Both the position numbers and the translations under genes were made by a program. From an uncultured Acidobacteriia bacterium (GTDB taxonomy: Bacteria; Acidobacteriota; Terriglobia; Bryobacterales; Bryobacteraceae), in assembly GCA_903851195.1 (NCBI GenBank), contig CAINNJ010000012.1:1-64000 (forward strand): DNA of 64,000 nucleotides, given 5' to 3'. Numbering within the stretch: the stretch's first letter is position 1; every line of letters starts with the position of its first letter. The notes under the pieces are model-generated. The model saw nothing but the letters and a program-made list of their open reading frames with translations, searched no databases and was not told the DNA's origin. Positions 8,848 through 17,043 of the stretch are shown here, one piece after another.

Positions 8848-10287
8848 GTGCGTGATGACGTTATGGCTCCGGAACTGACCCCTGTGGACGGAACGTTTCT
8901 CGCGGCATTGCGAAAGATCAATGTGCTGGCGGATCTGCCGGAAGACGACCTGCTGTGGTTCGCGTCGCGGTGCGCGGAGATCCGGCTGAATACGGGCGAG
9001 TGCTACATCAAAGAAGGCGATGAGGCGCGCGATATGTTCGTGATTCTGGAAGGCGAACTGATCGCGAGGACCGAAAGCGTGATGCGGAACGAGGCGCTAT
9101 TTATCGCGCGCGCCGGCACGGTGACGGGTCTGCTGCCGTATTCGCGGCTGAAGAAGTTTGCGCGCACGGTGCGGGCGAGCATGCCCACGTGGGCGGCGCG
9201 GTATCCGAAGAGCGGTTTTCCGGAACTGATGACGCACCTGCCGGAACTGGGGGCGCGGCTGGTGGGCGTGATGCTGGACCGTGTGCGGGATCTTACGGTC
9301 GCCGAACAGCAGCATGAAAAGATGCTGGCGCTGGGGAGGCTCTCGGCGGGGTTCGCGCATGAGCTGAATAATCCGGTGTCGGCGACGGAGCGGGCATCGG
9401 AGGAGATGCAGGGGGCGCTGCATCGATTGCTGGAAGCGAATATCAGGCTGGACGAGCAGTCGTTGCGGGCGGAGCAGCGGAAGTACATTGCGTGCGCGGA
9501 GCGGGAGTTCGCGGAGTGCATGGATAAGCGGCCGGCGATGGATCCGATGGAGAGAAGCGACCGGGAAGACGCGGTGAGCGCGTGGCTGGAGAAGCAGGGA
9601 CTGAAGCGGACGTGGGAGATTGCGCCGACTCTGGTGGAGATGAACTGGAGCGACGGGGATCTGGAGGATCTGGCGTCGCGGTTCGAGCGGGAGACACTGC
9701 CCTGCGTGCTGGCGCGGCTGACGGCGACGGTGACGGTCGGCAAACTGCTGGGGGAGATCCGGCAGGCTTCGTCGCGGATATCGGGGCTGGTGCGGACGCT
9801 GAAGGATTACTCGTATATGGACCAGGCGCCGGAGCAGGAAGTGGATCTGCACAGCGGTCTGAACACGACGCTCGATCTGCTGCACCACCGGCTGGACGGC
9901 GGGGTGCGGGTGGAGAAGGATTACGACCTGCGGATTCCGTGCATTCCCTGCGATCCGCGCGCGCTGAATCAGGCGTGGATGAATCTGATGGAGAATGCGC
10001 TGGATGCGATGCGGGACGAGGGGCGGCTGGGGATTCGCACGCGGCTGGAGCAGGACCGGGCGATGGTGGAGGTGATCGACAGCGGGCCGGGGGTGGCGGA
10101 GAAGATCCGGAACCGGGTGTTCGAGCCGTTTTTCACGACGAAACCGCCGGGGCAGGGGACGGGGCTGGGGCTGGATACGGTGTACCGGATTGTGCGGCAG
10201 CATAACGGGGATGTGACGTTCGATTCGATGCCGGGGGAGACGCGGTTTCGGGTGCGGCTGCCGGTGCACCGGCAGTTCGGGATTTAG
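8848..10287 (+). CDS. Soluble histidine kinase with N-terminal cyclic-nucleotide-binding domain
   Basis: 479 aa, no transmembrane segment. Residues ~20-110 form a cNMP-binding (Crp-like) fold containing FVILEGEL. H171 in GFAHELNNP is the phospho-accepting H-box of the NtrB/NtrY type. NLMENALDAM (N box), DSGPGV (G1) and GTGLGLDTVYRIV (G2) form the HATPase domain, and the phrase FEPFFTTKP is intact. An unusually long acidic helical insertion of about 100 residues lies between the H-box and the dimerisation region ending VRTLKDYSYMDQ. The GTG at 8848 is given as start, but TATACT at 8841-8846 makes the ATG at 8863 equally plausible. No response regulator is adjacent, so it is an orphan kinase. 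Confidence 0.85.
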   Translation: MRDDVMAPELTPVDGTFLAALRKINVLADLPEDDLLWFASRCAEIRLNTGECYIKEGDEARDMFVILEGELIARTESVMRNEALFIARAGTVTGLLPYSRLKKFARTVRASMPTWAARYPKSGFPELMTHLPELGARLVGVMLDRVRDLTVAEQQHEKMLALGRLSAGFAHELNNPVSATERASEEMQGALHRLLEANIRLDEQSLRAEQRKYIACAEREFAECMDKRPAMDPMERSDREDAVSAWLEKQGLKRTWEIAPTLVEMNWSDGDLEDLASRFERETLPCVLARLTATVTVGKLLGEIRQASSRISGLVRTLKDYSYMDQAPEQEVDLHSGLNTTLDLLHHRLDGGVRVEKDYDLRIPCIPCDPRALNQAWMNLMENALDAMRDEGRLGIRTRLEQDRAMVEVIDSGPGVAEKIRNRVFEPFFTTKPPGQGTGLGLDTVYRIVRQHNGDVTFDSMPGETRFRVRLPVHRQFGI

Positions 10288-10397
10288 GGCAAATTCGGCG
10301 CAATTTGGGCGCGCGGGCGGGGAAAGGGGATATTCGGTTGCCAAGGATCGGGCGGCCGGTGTCCTTCTCAGGTACGGCCACGGTGTTCGCGGACAGT

Positions 10398-11135
10398 TCA
10401 GGCGGCGGCTGCGGCAGTTGCCGCGGCGGTCTGGTACAGGACGGGGGGCGCGTCGACACCGCAGCAGCGTTTGAATTTCAGGCCGGAACCACAATTACAA
10501 GTGGCGTTGCGGGGCGTTTGGGTTGGTTTTGTTTCGGGCGCGGCAGGCGGGTCGAGCCGCTGCATGAGCTTTTCGATGTTAATGGGGGGAAAGGCCTGCA
10601 GGGCTGCGGCGTGGACGGCGTTTTCCTGTTTAATCTGTTCGATTTTCGCGAGATCGAGCTGGGCATTTACGGCGGCGGTGATGCCGGTGGTGATTTGTTT
10701 CGTGTCGGAGATGCCGAGGTAACTGGGTTCGAATTGCGCCGGGAGGGTTTCTACGCGGACGCGGCGTTCGGTTTGCAGGCGGCGGAGTTCGGCGGTGGCC
10801 CGGTTGAGGATGCCGAGGGCTTGGGTGCGGGCTCGGTCGACGGCGGTCTGGATTTCGTTGAGGCTGGTGTGGAGGGCGGCGTCGGTGGGCTCTTTTTCTT
10901 CTTTTTCCGCGCGGGCGAGGGATTTAGTGCCCAGGGTATCTTCGGCAGCGGCACAGCGGCGGAGACGCCAGGTGGCGCGGAGGATTTCGATGGCGTAGGC
11001 GCCTTCGAGGGGGTCCTGGGGGTTGAGGCGGTCCCAGAGCTGGCCGGTTAGTTTGCTGTATTCGGCTTCGTCCTGCGGGAGGACGAAGTTGCCGGTGTAG
11101 AAGAGGTCGAGGCTGTCGGTTTGCGGTGTGGTCAT
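10398..11135 (-). CDS. SEC-C motif protein
   Basis: 245 aa. The C-terminal CNCGSGLKFKRCCG (about residues 214-227) is a complete SEC-C zinc-binding motif like that at the end of SecA. The N-terminal 100 residues resemble a family of small proteins found in Acidobacteriota (DLFYTGNFVLPQDEAEYSKLT). The middle is helical with heptad character. The last 20 residues are almost pure Ala. GGAGCACC precedes the ATG as a ribosome binding site. The role is unknown; the motif often marks proteins associated with translation or protein export. Confidence 0.75.
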   Translation of the reverse strand: MTTPQTDSLDLFYTGNFVLPQDEAEYSKLTGQLWDRLNPQDPLEGAYAIEILRATWRLRRCAAAEDTLGTKSLARAEKEEKEPTDAALHTSLNEIQTAVDRARTQALGILNRATAELRRLQTERRVRVETLPAQFEPSYLGISDTKQITTGITAAVNAQLDLAKIEQIKQENAVHAAALQAFPPINIEKLMQRLDPPAAPETKPTQTPRNATCNCGSGLKFKRCCGVDAPPVLYQTAAATAAAAA

Positions 11136-11283
11136 GGTGGTGCTCCTGGGGTGAGGATGGCACCAAGGGGTGAGGTGTTTGGGTGTGGATCCAGGTAAAT
11201 CGTTGATTTTGAAAGGGAAGTAGGCCGGAGATTTGCGGTATCGAGTTTTGCCAGCGGATGAGCTGCCCCTTCAAACTACGGCT

Positions 11284-11562
11284 TCAGCTCTGGCCGCGGG
11301 TCCACGCCGGTTCTGCGGCGGGAGCGCCGCGCAACAGTCCGGCGGTGCTCAGGTCTTCATCGATATCCGGCCAGTGGAGACCGTATCCCGCACTGCTGAC
11401 CAGCCAGTTTTGGCGCTGCGCCTCCGTCGCGTCGAGGAGCCTCGGGTACCACGTGAGGGGAACGATAATCGTCCTGCCGTCGATCAGGTCGACGGCAAGC
11501 GTGTCATCCGTAAAGTGAACGCTCTTCACGCGCTCCCCTGGCTTAAGCTCCGAAGTGTGCAT
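11284..11562 (-). CDS. DUF2442 family protein
   Basis: 92 aa. The pattern ERVKSVHFTDDTLAVDLIDGRTIIVPLTWYPRL followed by GLHWPDIDEDLS is the DUF2442 signature. These small proteins usually sit next to a DUF4160 protein, as here, with a 20-bp overlap. The pair has been proposed to be a toxin-antitoxin-like module, but no biochemical role is established. It lies inside the accessory island. GC and codon use look less extreme than in the flanking core genes. Confidence 0.85.
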   Translation of the reverse strand: MHTSELKPGERVKSVHFTDDTLAVDLIDGRTIIVPLTWYPRLLDATEAQRQNWLVSSAGYGLHWPDIDEDLSTAGLLRGAPAAEPAWTRGQS

Positions 11563-11779
11563 TCCATTTCTCCAACAGGATCATTTCATTTTCCTTCAGC
11601 AGTTGTTGTATGCGCCTGAGTTCGACGGGGCTGAACCCGAGGTTCAGCGCAAGGCGGATTGGGCACAACCAGAACTTCGCGGACTGGTCGTCCCTGTCCA
11701 CGTGCACATGCGGTGGTTCGTCAGGCTCATGGCTGAAGAAATACACGCGGTACGGACCCGACCGCAAAACCGTCGGCAC
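11543..11779 (-). CDS. DUF4160 family protein
   Basis: 78 aa with GTG start. The sequence VYFFSHEPDEPPHVHVDRDDQSAKFWL is diagnostic of DUF4160, and the conserved EPPHVHV core is present. It is upstream of and overlaps the DUF2442 gene, so the two are cotranscribed and probably translationally coupled. It is a possible toxin-like half of the pair, judged from context only. Confidence 0.85.
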   Translation of the reverse strand: MPTVLRSGPYRVYFFSHEPDEPPHVHVDRDDQSAKFWLCPIRLALNLGFSPVELRRIQQLLKENEMILLEKWNAHFGA

Positions 11780-11850
11780 AGAATTCAGTTTCGCACCGGT
11801 GAGCTCTGGCTGCCAATGCCTGTCATTCCCGGGGATAACGGTCGGTCAAT

Positions 11851-12159
11851 TCAATACCAGGCGACGATCCTGGCGCCAGGTTTCATCAACCGGGGACGAG
11901 CGCAAGAGCACGATGGGTGTTTTGCGGTCGCGAGTTCCCGCTTCAGAACCTCGTTCACCAGGTCGTTCACAACAATTCTTTTGCGGGCCGCGATCTCCGT
12001 GAGGGTATCGAGTACAGCCGGGTCCAGGAAAACGCGGAAACGCGAGCCTCCGAAAACAAACTTACCTCTGATTGCCCGAGCGAGTTGGCTGTCAGTCAGA
12101 GGCGGGATATCGGAATAGTCGATATCGGAGTCGGCGCAGGCCGATTGCTTTGTTGCCAT
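11851..12159 (-). CDS. BrnA-like/ribbon-helix-helix antitoxin
   Basis: About 102 aa from the ATG at 12159 (MATKQSACADSDIDYSDIPPLTDSQ). The DSDIDYSDIPPLTD segment and the C-terminal NDLVNEVLKREL helix are typical of RHH antitoxins paired with BrnT-type (DUF497) toxins. The open frame continues upstream to 12609 and joins the toxin's N-terminal half in frame, but this is an artefact of the toxin frameshift: in the shifted frame the toxin ends at TAA 12187-12185, 25 bp before this ATG. The C-terminal ~20 residues are unlike usual antitoxins. Confidence 0.7.
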   Translation of the reverse strand: MATKQSACADSDIDYSDIPPLTDSQLARAIRGKFVFGGSRFRVFLDPAVLDTLTEIAARKRIVVNDLVNEVLKRELATAKHPSCSCARPRLMKPGARIVAWY

Positions 12160-12184
12160 CCCGGCGAGAACCGCTTTCTGGTCG

Positions 12185-12561
12185 TTACTCAACGGACTGG
12201 AGCGCATAGAGGCGGCGCTCACGCGAGTCAGCCCTTCGCGCTGAGATAAGCCGGATGATTTGTCTGGCATGTTCGTCCTCACCCGGCACACGTGCACAAC
12301 CAGCAGAAGGGCGATGTCTTCCGCTGTTCCGATGGCATGCCGTCGTTGCGCTCCCGTTTCATTGGTCCGAGCCTCAATCAGGAGGAAATTCGGATCGTCA
12401 AATACCCTCGTGGCGGTCTCGAAACCGATCCTGTGTTTGCTCAGGTTGGCTTCGGCCTTTGCCAAGTCCCATTCGTATTGGCCTTCGAAACACCCGAAGT
12501 TGCAATTATACCGGCGCGGCAGAATCGAGACATTCGCCGGCTGGAGAATGACCGGAGGCAT
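12185..12561 (-). pseudogene. BrnT-family (DUF497) toxin with a frameshift
   Basis: The N-terminal part reads YEWDLAKAEANLSKH, then FETATRVFDDPN and IALLLVVHV, the normal BrnT order. In that frame the sequence then loses similarity. A -1 (or +2) shift near 12280-12292 restores the canonical end, containing IIRLISARRADSRERRLY, which stops with TAA at 12187-12185. The gene is therefore broken in this sequence unless it is a sequencing error or programmed frameshift. The start is uncertain; the in-frame ATG at 12561 is the nearest. BrnT toxins are RelE-fold ribonucleases. Confidence 0.75.
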
Positions 12562-12672
12562 CGCGTCCAGCAAACTGACAATTGACGGTTGGAACTTACG
12601 GGAGGGCACGCGGTCACGCTGCCGAGCAACAGAGAACCCGGAGTCGGCGGCATTGCGGAACGTTACCGGGCA

Positions 12673-12984
12673 CTAAGAATCGGCATGTTCGGGAAGCATG
12701 ACTTGTTCTCGCCATACATCCAGGCTGGCATAGATGTCGTGCGACGGCCAAGGCGGCCGTTCTGTTTTTCTGCTCAAAGTAAGGTGGACATCGGCGACGC
12801 GTTCATCGTCCAGCCGAAAAAGCACATCGTCGGCCCGATGAGAGCAGGCAAGTGCGGCAAGCGTGACGCCGTGTAACGGGTGCCCGGGCGAAAGCTCGCG
12901 TTGCAACTCGGCCTCGAAAGCGGCTGCGCGGTCCGGAGGCAACTGCTCCCAGGGTTCGAGAAACTGATTTGTCTGAGATCCCAT
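12673..12984 (-). CDS. Small hypothetical protein of the accessory island
   Basis: 103 aa, soluble. The core GHPLHGVTLAALACSHRADDVLFRLDDERVADVHLTLS, then PPWPSHDIYASLDVW, matches a widespread family of about 100 residues that I recognise only as hypothetical; it often occurs in accessory DNA near toxin-antitoxin genes. The ATG at 12984 starts MGSQTNQF. The start lies 29 bp from the divergent recombinase remnant. I cannot assign a function. Confidence 0.6.
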   Translation of the reverse strand: MGSQTNQFLEPWEQLPPDRAAAFEAELQRELSPGHPLHGVTLAALACSHRADDVLFRLDDERVADVHLTLSRKTERPPWPSHDIYASLDVWREQVMLPEHADS

Positions 12985-13013
12985 AACATATCTTTGGTCA
13001 CAGGGAGGTTCCT

Positions 13014-13705
13014 GTGACCAATTTACGAAAAATGATGCTGGAGGAACTCCAGTGTCGCAATTACGCTCAGAATACCGTGAGGACCTACATCAGGATCGTC
13101 GAGAGGTTCGGGCGGCATTTCGGCCGTTCGCCCGAACGACTGGGCCCGGCTCAGATTCGCGAATATCAGGTGCACCTGTTCCGCGATTGTCACCTGTCAC
13201 CTGTCACCGAGCACCGTTGAACAACATGTGTCAGCCCTTCGGTTCCTGTATGTGAAGACTCTCAGGCGCCACGACATGCACTAGCATCTGCCGATTCCCA
13301 AGCGGCAGCGACCTTTGCCTTGACGTGCTCAGTCTGGCCGAGGTGGAACGTCTCCTTGACTCTGCCGGCAACCTCTACCACCGCGCTATGCTTATGACGC
13401 TATACGCGACCGGCATGCGCAGGGCGGAGATGTGCCGGCTGAAGGTCCCGGACGTCGACAGCGAACGGATGGTCCATATCACAAAAGGCAAAGGCGGACG
13501 GAACCGCGACGTGCCTCTCAGCGAAAAGCTGCTGGAAACGCTGCGCGAGTACTGGCGATGGATGAAGCCGAAGACATGGCTTTTCAAGGAACGGTCGATC
13601 ATCGGCGCGCCGACGTCCCGATTACGGAAAAGATGGCGTGGGCAGCGGCCCGAAAAGCTGCAGAGAAGGCCGGTCTATTCGTTACCGTAAAATCGCCCCA
13701 CACGC
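13014..13705 (+). pseudogene. Tyrosine recombinase/integrase remnant
   Basis: The start codes for an N-terminal core-binding domain (LRKMMLEELQCRNYAQNTVR). After about residue 65 the similarity passes through frames. In one frame STVEQHVSALRFLYVKTLRR is followed by an in-frame TAG near 13290, and a further shift leads to LSLAEVERLLDSAGNLYHRA with the catalytic-Arg region ATGMRRAEMCRLKVPDVD and TKGKGGRNRDVPLS. A third frame holds VPITEKMAWAAARKAAEKAG up to SPHTL. The conserved H-x-x-R and Tyr nucleophile are absent. The gene is decayed and truncated, its 3' end overlapping the J-domain gene. Recombinases of this type often accompany IS91-like elements; no transposase is visible. Confidence 0.85.
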
Positions 13706-14469
13706 TGGCGCGGCGGCAAAGGTATCTCGTTCGGAAACCTGCCTTCAACGCTGGCCAGAATTCGCTCCGCCCTTTGAATCTGGCCGCGAATCGTCTTCGC
13801 GATATCTCCCAGCATGTCGCGCCCCTGCGCTTCCGCGTCGGCAAGCTCCTGCCGCAACCGGAAAATCTCCGTGCTCCGCAGCCGCTCCTGTTCACGATCG
13901 AGCGCCGCCAGGCGCTCCCTGCCGTCGCGCAGTTGCTCCATCACTCGCAGCAGTTCCGCCCCGGTCGTGGAGCCGGGCTCTCTGCCATCGGCATAGTGGA
14001 AATCTTCCAGAATCCGCTGCAGAGCCTCCGCATCCCCTGCCTGATACGCACGGTTCGCCTCCGCCATGAACCTGGTGCGGCGCTCCTGCTCCTCCGGACG
14101 TTCGGCCAGATCCGGGTGCAGCCGAGGCGCGGCGTTCCGATACAGCGATTTCAGCTCGCCCGAAGGCGGCGCGGCGGAACCACCGCACCCGCCCTGCGCC
14201 TGATCACCGCACTGCTCCTGTTCCTCCGCCAGCGACGGGTTTATCAGTATCCGAAGCTCGAAGATCCTTTTGTTGATCGCATCCAGTTGCTCGTAGAGCG
14301 AACCCACGTCGCGGATGTAACGCACCTCAAGCGCCGTCAAATCCTCCCGAAGCGTGGACACCTCAAGCTCCCGTTCCGAAAGCTTCGTCAGAAGCTCCGC
14401 GAACTCTTCGCGCCTCGCGGCAAGCTCGTCCGTGTCCGGTCTGTGGCGAAGCGTAATCTGGCCCGACAT
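13675..14469 (-). CDS. J-domain protein with long coiled coil
   Basis: 264 aa from the ATG at 14469 (MSGQITLRHRP); a longer frame begins at 14553 but adds no recognisable sequence. Residues ~20-90 are a coiled coil (EELLTKLSERELEVSTLREDL-like heptads). A truncated J-domain follows: LKSLYRNAAPRLHPDLA with the essential HPD, then RRTRFMAEANRAYQAGD. A second coiled coil ends the protein. This class is common on mobile elements, where it may recruit DnaK. Its C-terminal codons overlap the recombinase remnant, marking a breakpoint of an insertion or deletion. Confidence 0.75.
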   Translation of the reverse strand: MSGQITLRHRPDTDELAARREEFAELLTKLSERELEVSTLREDLTALEVRYIRDVGSLYEQLDAINKRIFELRILINPSLAEEQEQCGDQAQGGCGGSAAPPSGELKSLYRNAAPRLHPDLAERPEEQERRTRFMAEANRAYQAGDAEALQRILEDFHYADGREPGSTTGAELLRVMEQLRDGRERLAALDREQERLRSTEIFRLRQELADAEAQGRDMLGDIAKTIRGQIQRAERILASVEGRFPNEIPLPPRQRVGRFYGNE

Positions 14470-14732
14470 AGAGGTGTTTTCCCAAGGTATCAGGAACCAG
14501 ACGCGCCCTTTCCGCGCAGAAACACTGGTGGATGCTTCTTCGCGCCTGTCCACCGCATTCGCCCCGTTCCGCCTTGCTGTAAGCGCCCCCGCGCGGATCA
14601 GGGCCGCACTAAGCTGGACGCGGTTGACCTGGCCGACCAGCGCCTGTCATGTCCCGTTGCCGGAAAGTGTCTGGCGGAATTTGCGAACCTGACGAACTCC
14701 GTGGCCGATGCGTTCCCGCGGCGCTGCACCGA
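14470..14732. other. Gene-poor junction of the accessory island
   Basis: I see no convincing gene here. Short open frames on both strands carry no signal, motif or ribosome binding site. Composition is less GC-rich than in the flanking core genes. It may hold remains of the element that brought in the recombinase. Confidence 0.4.
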
Positions 14733-15671
14733 TCATGAGGGCGAACGGGTCCATTCGCGGCGGAGGCGTTCGAGGAAGGCTTCGGGATCGCGGACTTCCA
14801 GAAGCACGGGTGAGCCGCCGGCTTTCGGTGGAAGCAGCACGAGGCGCTTCGCGTCGGCGCGGTAGAGGCGAACGGTCTGGCCTCCGGCGACGCGGTACCA
14901 GCCGGAGTGGTAGCGGGCGTTGGAGAAGCCGTTGGTGCGGAGGGTGGGACGCCATTCGGAGGGCGGGTCGAGGTCCACGATTCGCGCTTTGTCGAGATCG
15001 ACTTCGGCGGGTTGCAGGGTGACGGGGTAGAAGCGGTCCTGAATGCGGAGGGAGTCGGCGGTCAGGGTGTAGACGGGCGGGCCGGGGGAGTAGGACAGGG
15101 CGAGTCCGACGACGACGAGGGCCAGCGCGACAAGGGAAAGGGCGAAGGCGCGGGCTCGCCAGAATGGGGTGCGGGCGGGCGCGGCGAGGCCGGACCGGGT
15201 TGCGCCGGATTTCGCGAGGGGACCGAGCGCGGCGAGAAAGGTTTCGGCGTTGTCCGGGCTGAGGGCGTACGCCTTTTGGCTGGTGATCAGGAGCATGACC
15301 TGGCTTCGGTTGGTGACGTACCAGGTGCAGGTGCCGAGCTTCGAGGTGGAGAAGAGGCCGTAGTAGCCGAAGAGGCCGCCGCTTCCCCAGAGGCGGATGG
15401 CTCCGCTGAGGTCGGACGGGGTGGCGGGGCGGGCTTCGATCAGGTCCTGCGTGGGGATGACGGCGTCGTAGAGGAGGCGTTTGACGCGGAGGTTTTCGCC
15501 GGTAAGGACGTAGCGGCGCGGGGAGTACGCGAAGGCCAGCAAGACGGTGACGGCGATGAGAATGCCGACCGGGAGGCTGCGGGTGGCCGCGACGACGCCG
15601 AGGAGAAGGAGGCAGACCAGGGTGGAGATGAGCTTCGTGGTGCGGTCGTAAGGCGCGGACCAGGTTTGCAT
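14733..15671 (-). CDS. Membrane protein with PH-like (bPH) domains
   Basis: 312 aa from the ATG at 15671 (MQTWSAPYDRTTKLIS). The open frame runs upstream to 16097 through the Gln-rich repeats of the opposite gene and is rejected there. Two membrane hairpins are visible (about residues 14-45 and 170-195). Each is followed by a sequence of the bacterial PH/YdbT type (YVLTGENLRVKRLLYDAVIPTQDLIEA, and YTLTADSLRIQDRFYPVTLQPAEVDL). Bacterial PH-domain membrane proteins are often linked to envelope stress; the function here is unknown. It is divergent from the DUF3300 gene. Confidence 0.7.
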   Translation of the reverse strand: MQTWSAPYDRTTKLISTLVCLLLLGVVAATRSLPVGILIAVTVLLAFAYSPRRYVLTGENLRVKRLLYDAVIPTQDLIEARPATPSDLSGAIRLWGSGGLFGYYGLFSTSKLGTCTWYVTNRSQVMLLITSQKAYALSPDNAETFLAALGPLAKSGATRSGLAAPARTPFWRARAFALSLVALALVVVGLALSYSPGPPVYTLTADSLRIQDRFYPVTLQPAEVDLDKARIVDLDPPSEWRPTLRTNGFSNARYHSGWYRVAGGQTVRLYRADAKRLVLLPPKAGGSPVLLEVRDPEAFLERLRREWTRSPS

Positions 15672-15800
15672 GGGTTTACGGGAATTGTAGCGGCAGGCCT
15701 GGTGGATTTCCACCGGGTGTCGATTGCAATGCACCGGGTTTCGGGTAGATCGGCGCTGCAGGCGGTTGAGAATAATGGACTTCCGGTTTGGCACCGGGAC

Positions 15801-15809
15801 TGCTCTAAT
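15801..15809 (+). promoter_or_regulatory. Possible extended -10 element
   Basis: TGCTCTAAT is an extended -10-like sequence ending 6 nt before the ATG at 15816. A GGAGG overlaps the gap but is too close to the ATG to be a normal ribosome binding site, so a leaderless or very short leader is possible. Confidence 0.35.
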
Positions 15810-15815
15810 GGAGGC

Positions 15816-16868
15816 ATGAAACCATTCCCGGCAGCACTGGCATTCGTTCTTTCGGCAGGAGTTGGGAGCTCGCCGATGATGTGGGCTCAAAACTATCCCG
15901 CGCAGCAGCAACAGTATCCTGCGCAGCAACAGCAGTATCCACAACAACAGCAGTATCCGCAGCAGGCGCCGCAGTACCCGGCGCAGCAGCAACAGCAGTA
16001 TCCGCAGCAACCGCAGTATCCGCAGCAGCAGGCACCGCCGTATTACGGGCAGCAGCAACAGTATCCGCAACAGCAGCCGTCGTTCGCGCCGCAGCAACTG
16101 GATGCGCTGACGGGGCGGGTGGCGCTGTATCCGGATCCGCTGCTGGCGCAGGTGCTAACGGCATCGACGTATTCGAACGATATCCCTGACGCGGCGGGCT
16201 GGGCGCGGGCGCACAGCTACCTGACGGGAGATCAACTGGCGCGGTCGATCCAGGACGACCGGTTGCCGTGGGATCCGAGCGTGCTGGCGCTGCTGCCTTT
16301 TCCTTCGGTGCTGGACATGATGTCGGGGGACATGGGGTGGACGCAGCAGCTGGGGAATGCCGTGCTGGCGGATCGAGGGGCGGTAATGGACGCGGTGCAG
16401 CGGCAACGTTCGCTGGCGATGAGCTATGGATATTTGCGGTCGAATCCGCAGTACCGGGTGGTGAATGCGCCGGGGGATATTGAGATTTTGCCGGCGGATC
16501 CGGGCGTGGTGTATGTGCCGTATTACGATCCGTATCTGGTGTATGTGCGGCCCCGGCCGGGGTTCTATGTGGGCGGGGCGATTTCGTTCGGACCGCGGAT
16601 TGTGATCGGGGCGTTTCTGCCGTGGGGCTGGGGTGGTTCGGCGTTCGCGTGGCGGGAGCACAGGATCCTGATTAACAACCGTCCGTGGGAACGGCGATGG
16701 GACAACCGGCAGGCTTATGTGCATGCTTATCCGGCCCCGCGTGTGGTGCAGGAAGACCGGCGGCTGGAGCGGCATGAGCTGCGGCCTTATCGGGCTCCGG
16801 AGCGAACCGAGGGACGGCGGGAAGAGCGGCGGGACGAGAAGAAGGACGACCGGCGGGAGCGGCGGTAG
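15816..16868 (+). CDS. DUF3300 domain protein with Gln/Tyr/Pro repeat region
   Basis: 350 aa. A signal peptide (MKPFPAALAFVLSAGVGSSPMMWAQ) is followed by a low-complexity stretch of QQQQYP units (about residues 28-90). The DUF3300 domain begins near ALTGRVALYPDPLLAQVLTAS and includes WDPSVLALLPFPSVLDMM, AVQRQRSLA and PADPGVVYVPYYDP. The C-terminal 50 residues are very rich in Arg and Glu. DUF3300 proteins are periplasmic or surface-exposed with unknown function. The longer open frame from 14907 is only the antisense shadow of the PH-domain gene. Confidence 0.85.
   Translation: MKPFPAALAFVLSAGVGSSPMMWAQNYPAQQQQYPAQQQQYPQQQQYPQQAPQYPAQQQQQYPQQPQYPQQQAPPYYGQQQQYPQQQPSFAPQQLDALTGRVALYPDPLLAQVLTASTYSNDIPDAAGWARAHSYLTGDQLARSIQDDRLPWDPSVLALLPFPSVLDMMSGDMGWTQQLGNAVLADRGAVMDAVQRQRSLAMSYGYLRSNPQYRVVNAPGDIEILPADPGVVYVPYYDPYLVYVRPRPGFYVGGAISFGPRIVIGAFLPWGWGGSAFAWREHRILINNRPWERRWDNRQAYVHAYPAPRVVQEDRRLERHELRPYRAPERTEGRREERRDEKKDDRRERR
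15895..16090 (+). repeat. Degenerate tandem repeat encoding QQQQYP units
   Basis: Repeats of the type cagcagcaacagtatccg, imperfect in length and phase, make the low-complexity region of the DUF3300 protein. The opposite strand stays open through it, producing a false upstream extension of the PH-domain frame. Confidence 0.8.
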
Positions 16869-17043
16869 GGCTCGCGCGCCTGGTTTTGAGCGGGACGGTG
16901 CGGAGCCGACGATAGAGACCGGATCGAACGGCTCCGCAGCTTTGAAAACAAGGGGAAATAGCCGAAAGGAACTCTGGAGGCCACGGCTTTCCGTTTCGAC
17001 TTTGCTATAGGCTGGAGAAAAGCGCTGGACGAAGGAATCGGCT

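Noticed and set aside
11851-12609. 252-aa apparent toxin-antitoxin fusion
   Set aside because: The toxin's true C-terminus lies in another frame with its own stop, so the fusion is a by-product of a frameshift.
13432-14865. 477-aa open frame on the plus strand
   Set aside because: Only its first residues belong to the recombinase remnant; the rest is antisense to the J-domain gene.
15895-16090. Possible CRISPR or microsatellite array
   Set aside because: It is coding low-complexity sequence (Gln/Tyr/Pro) in frame with the DUF3300 protein.
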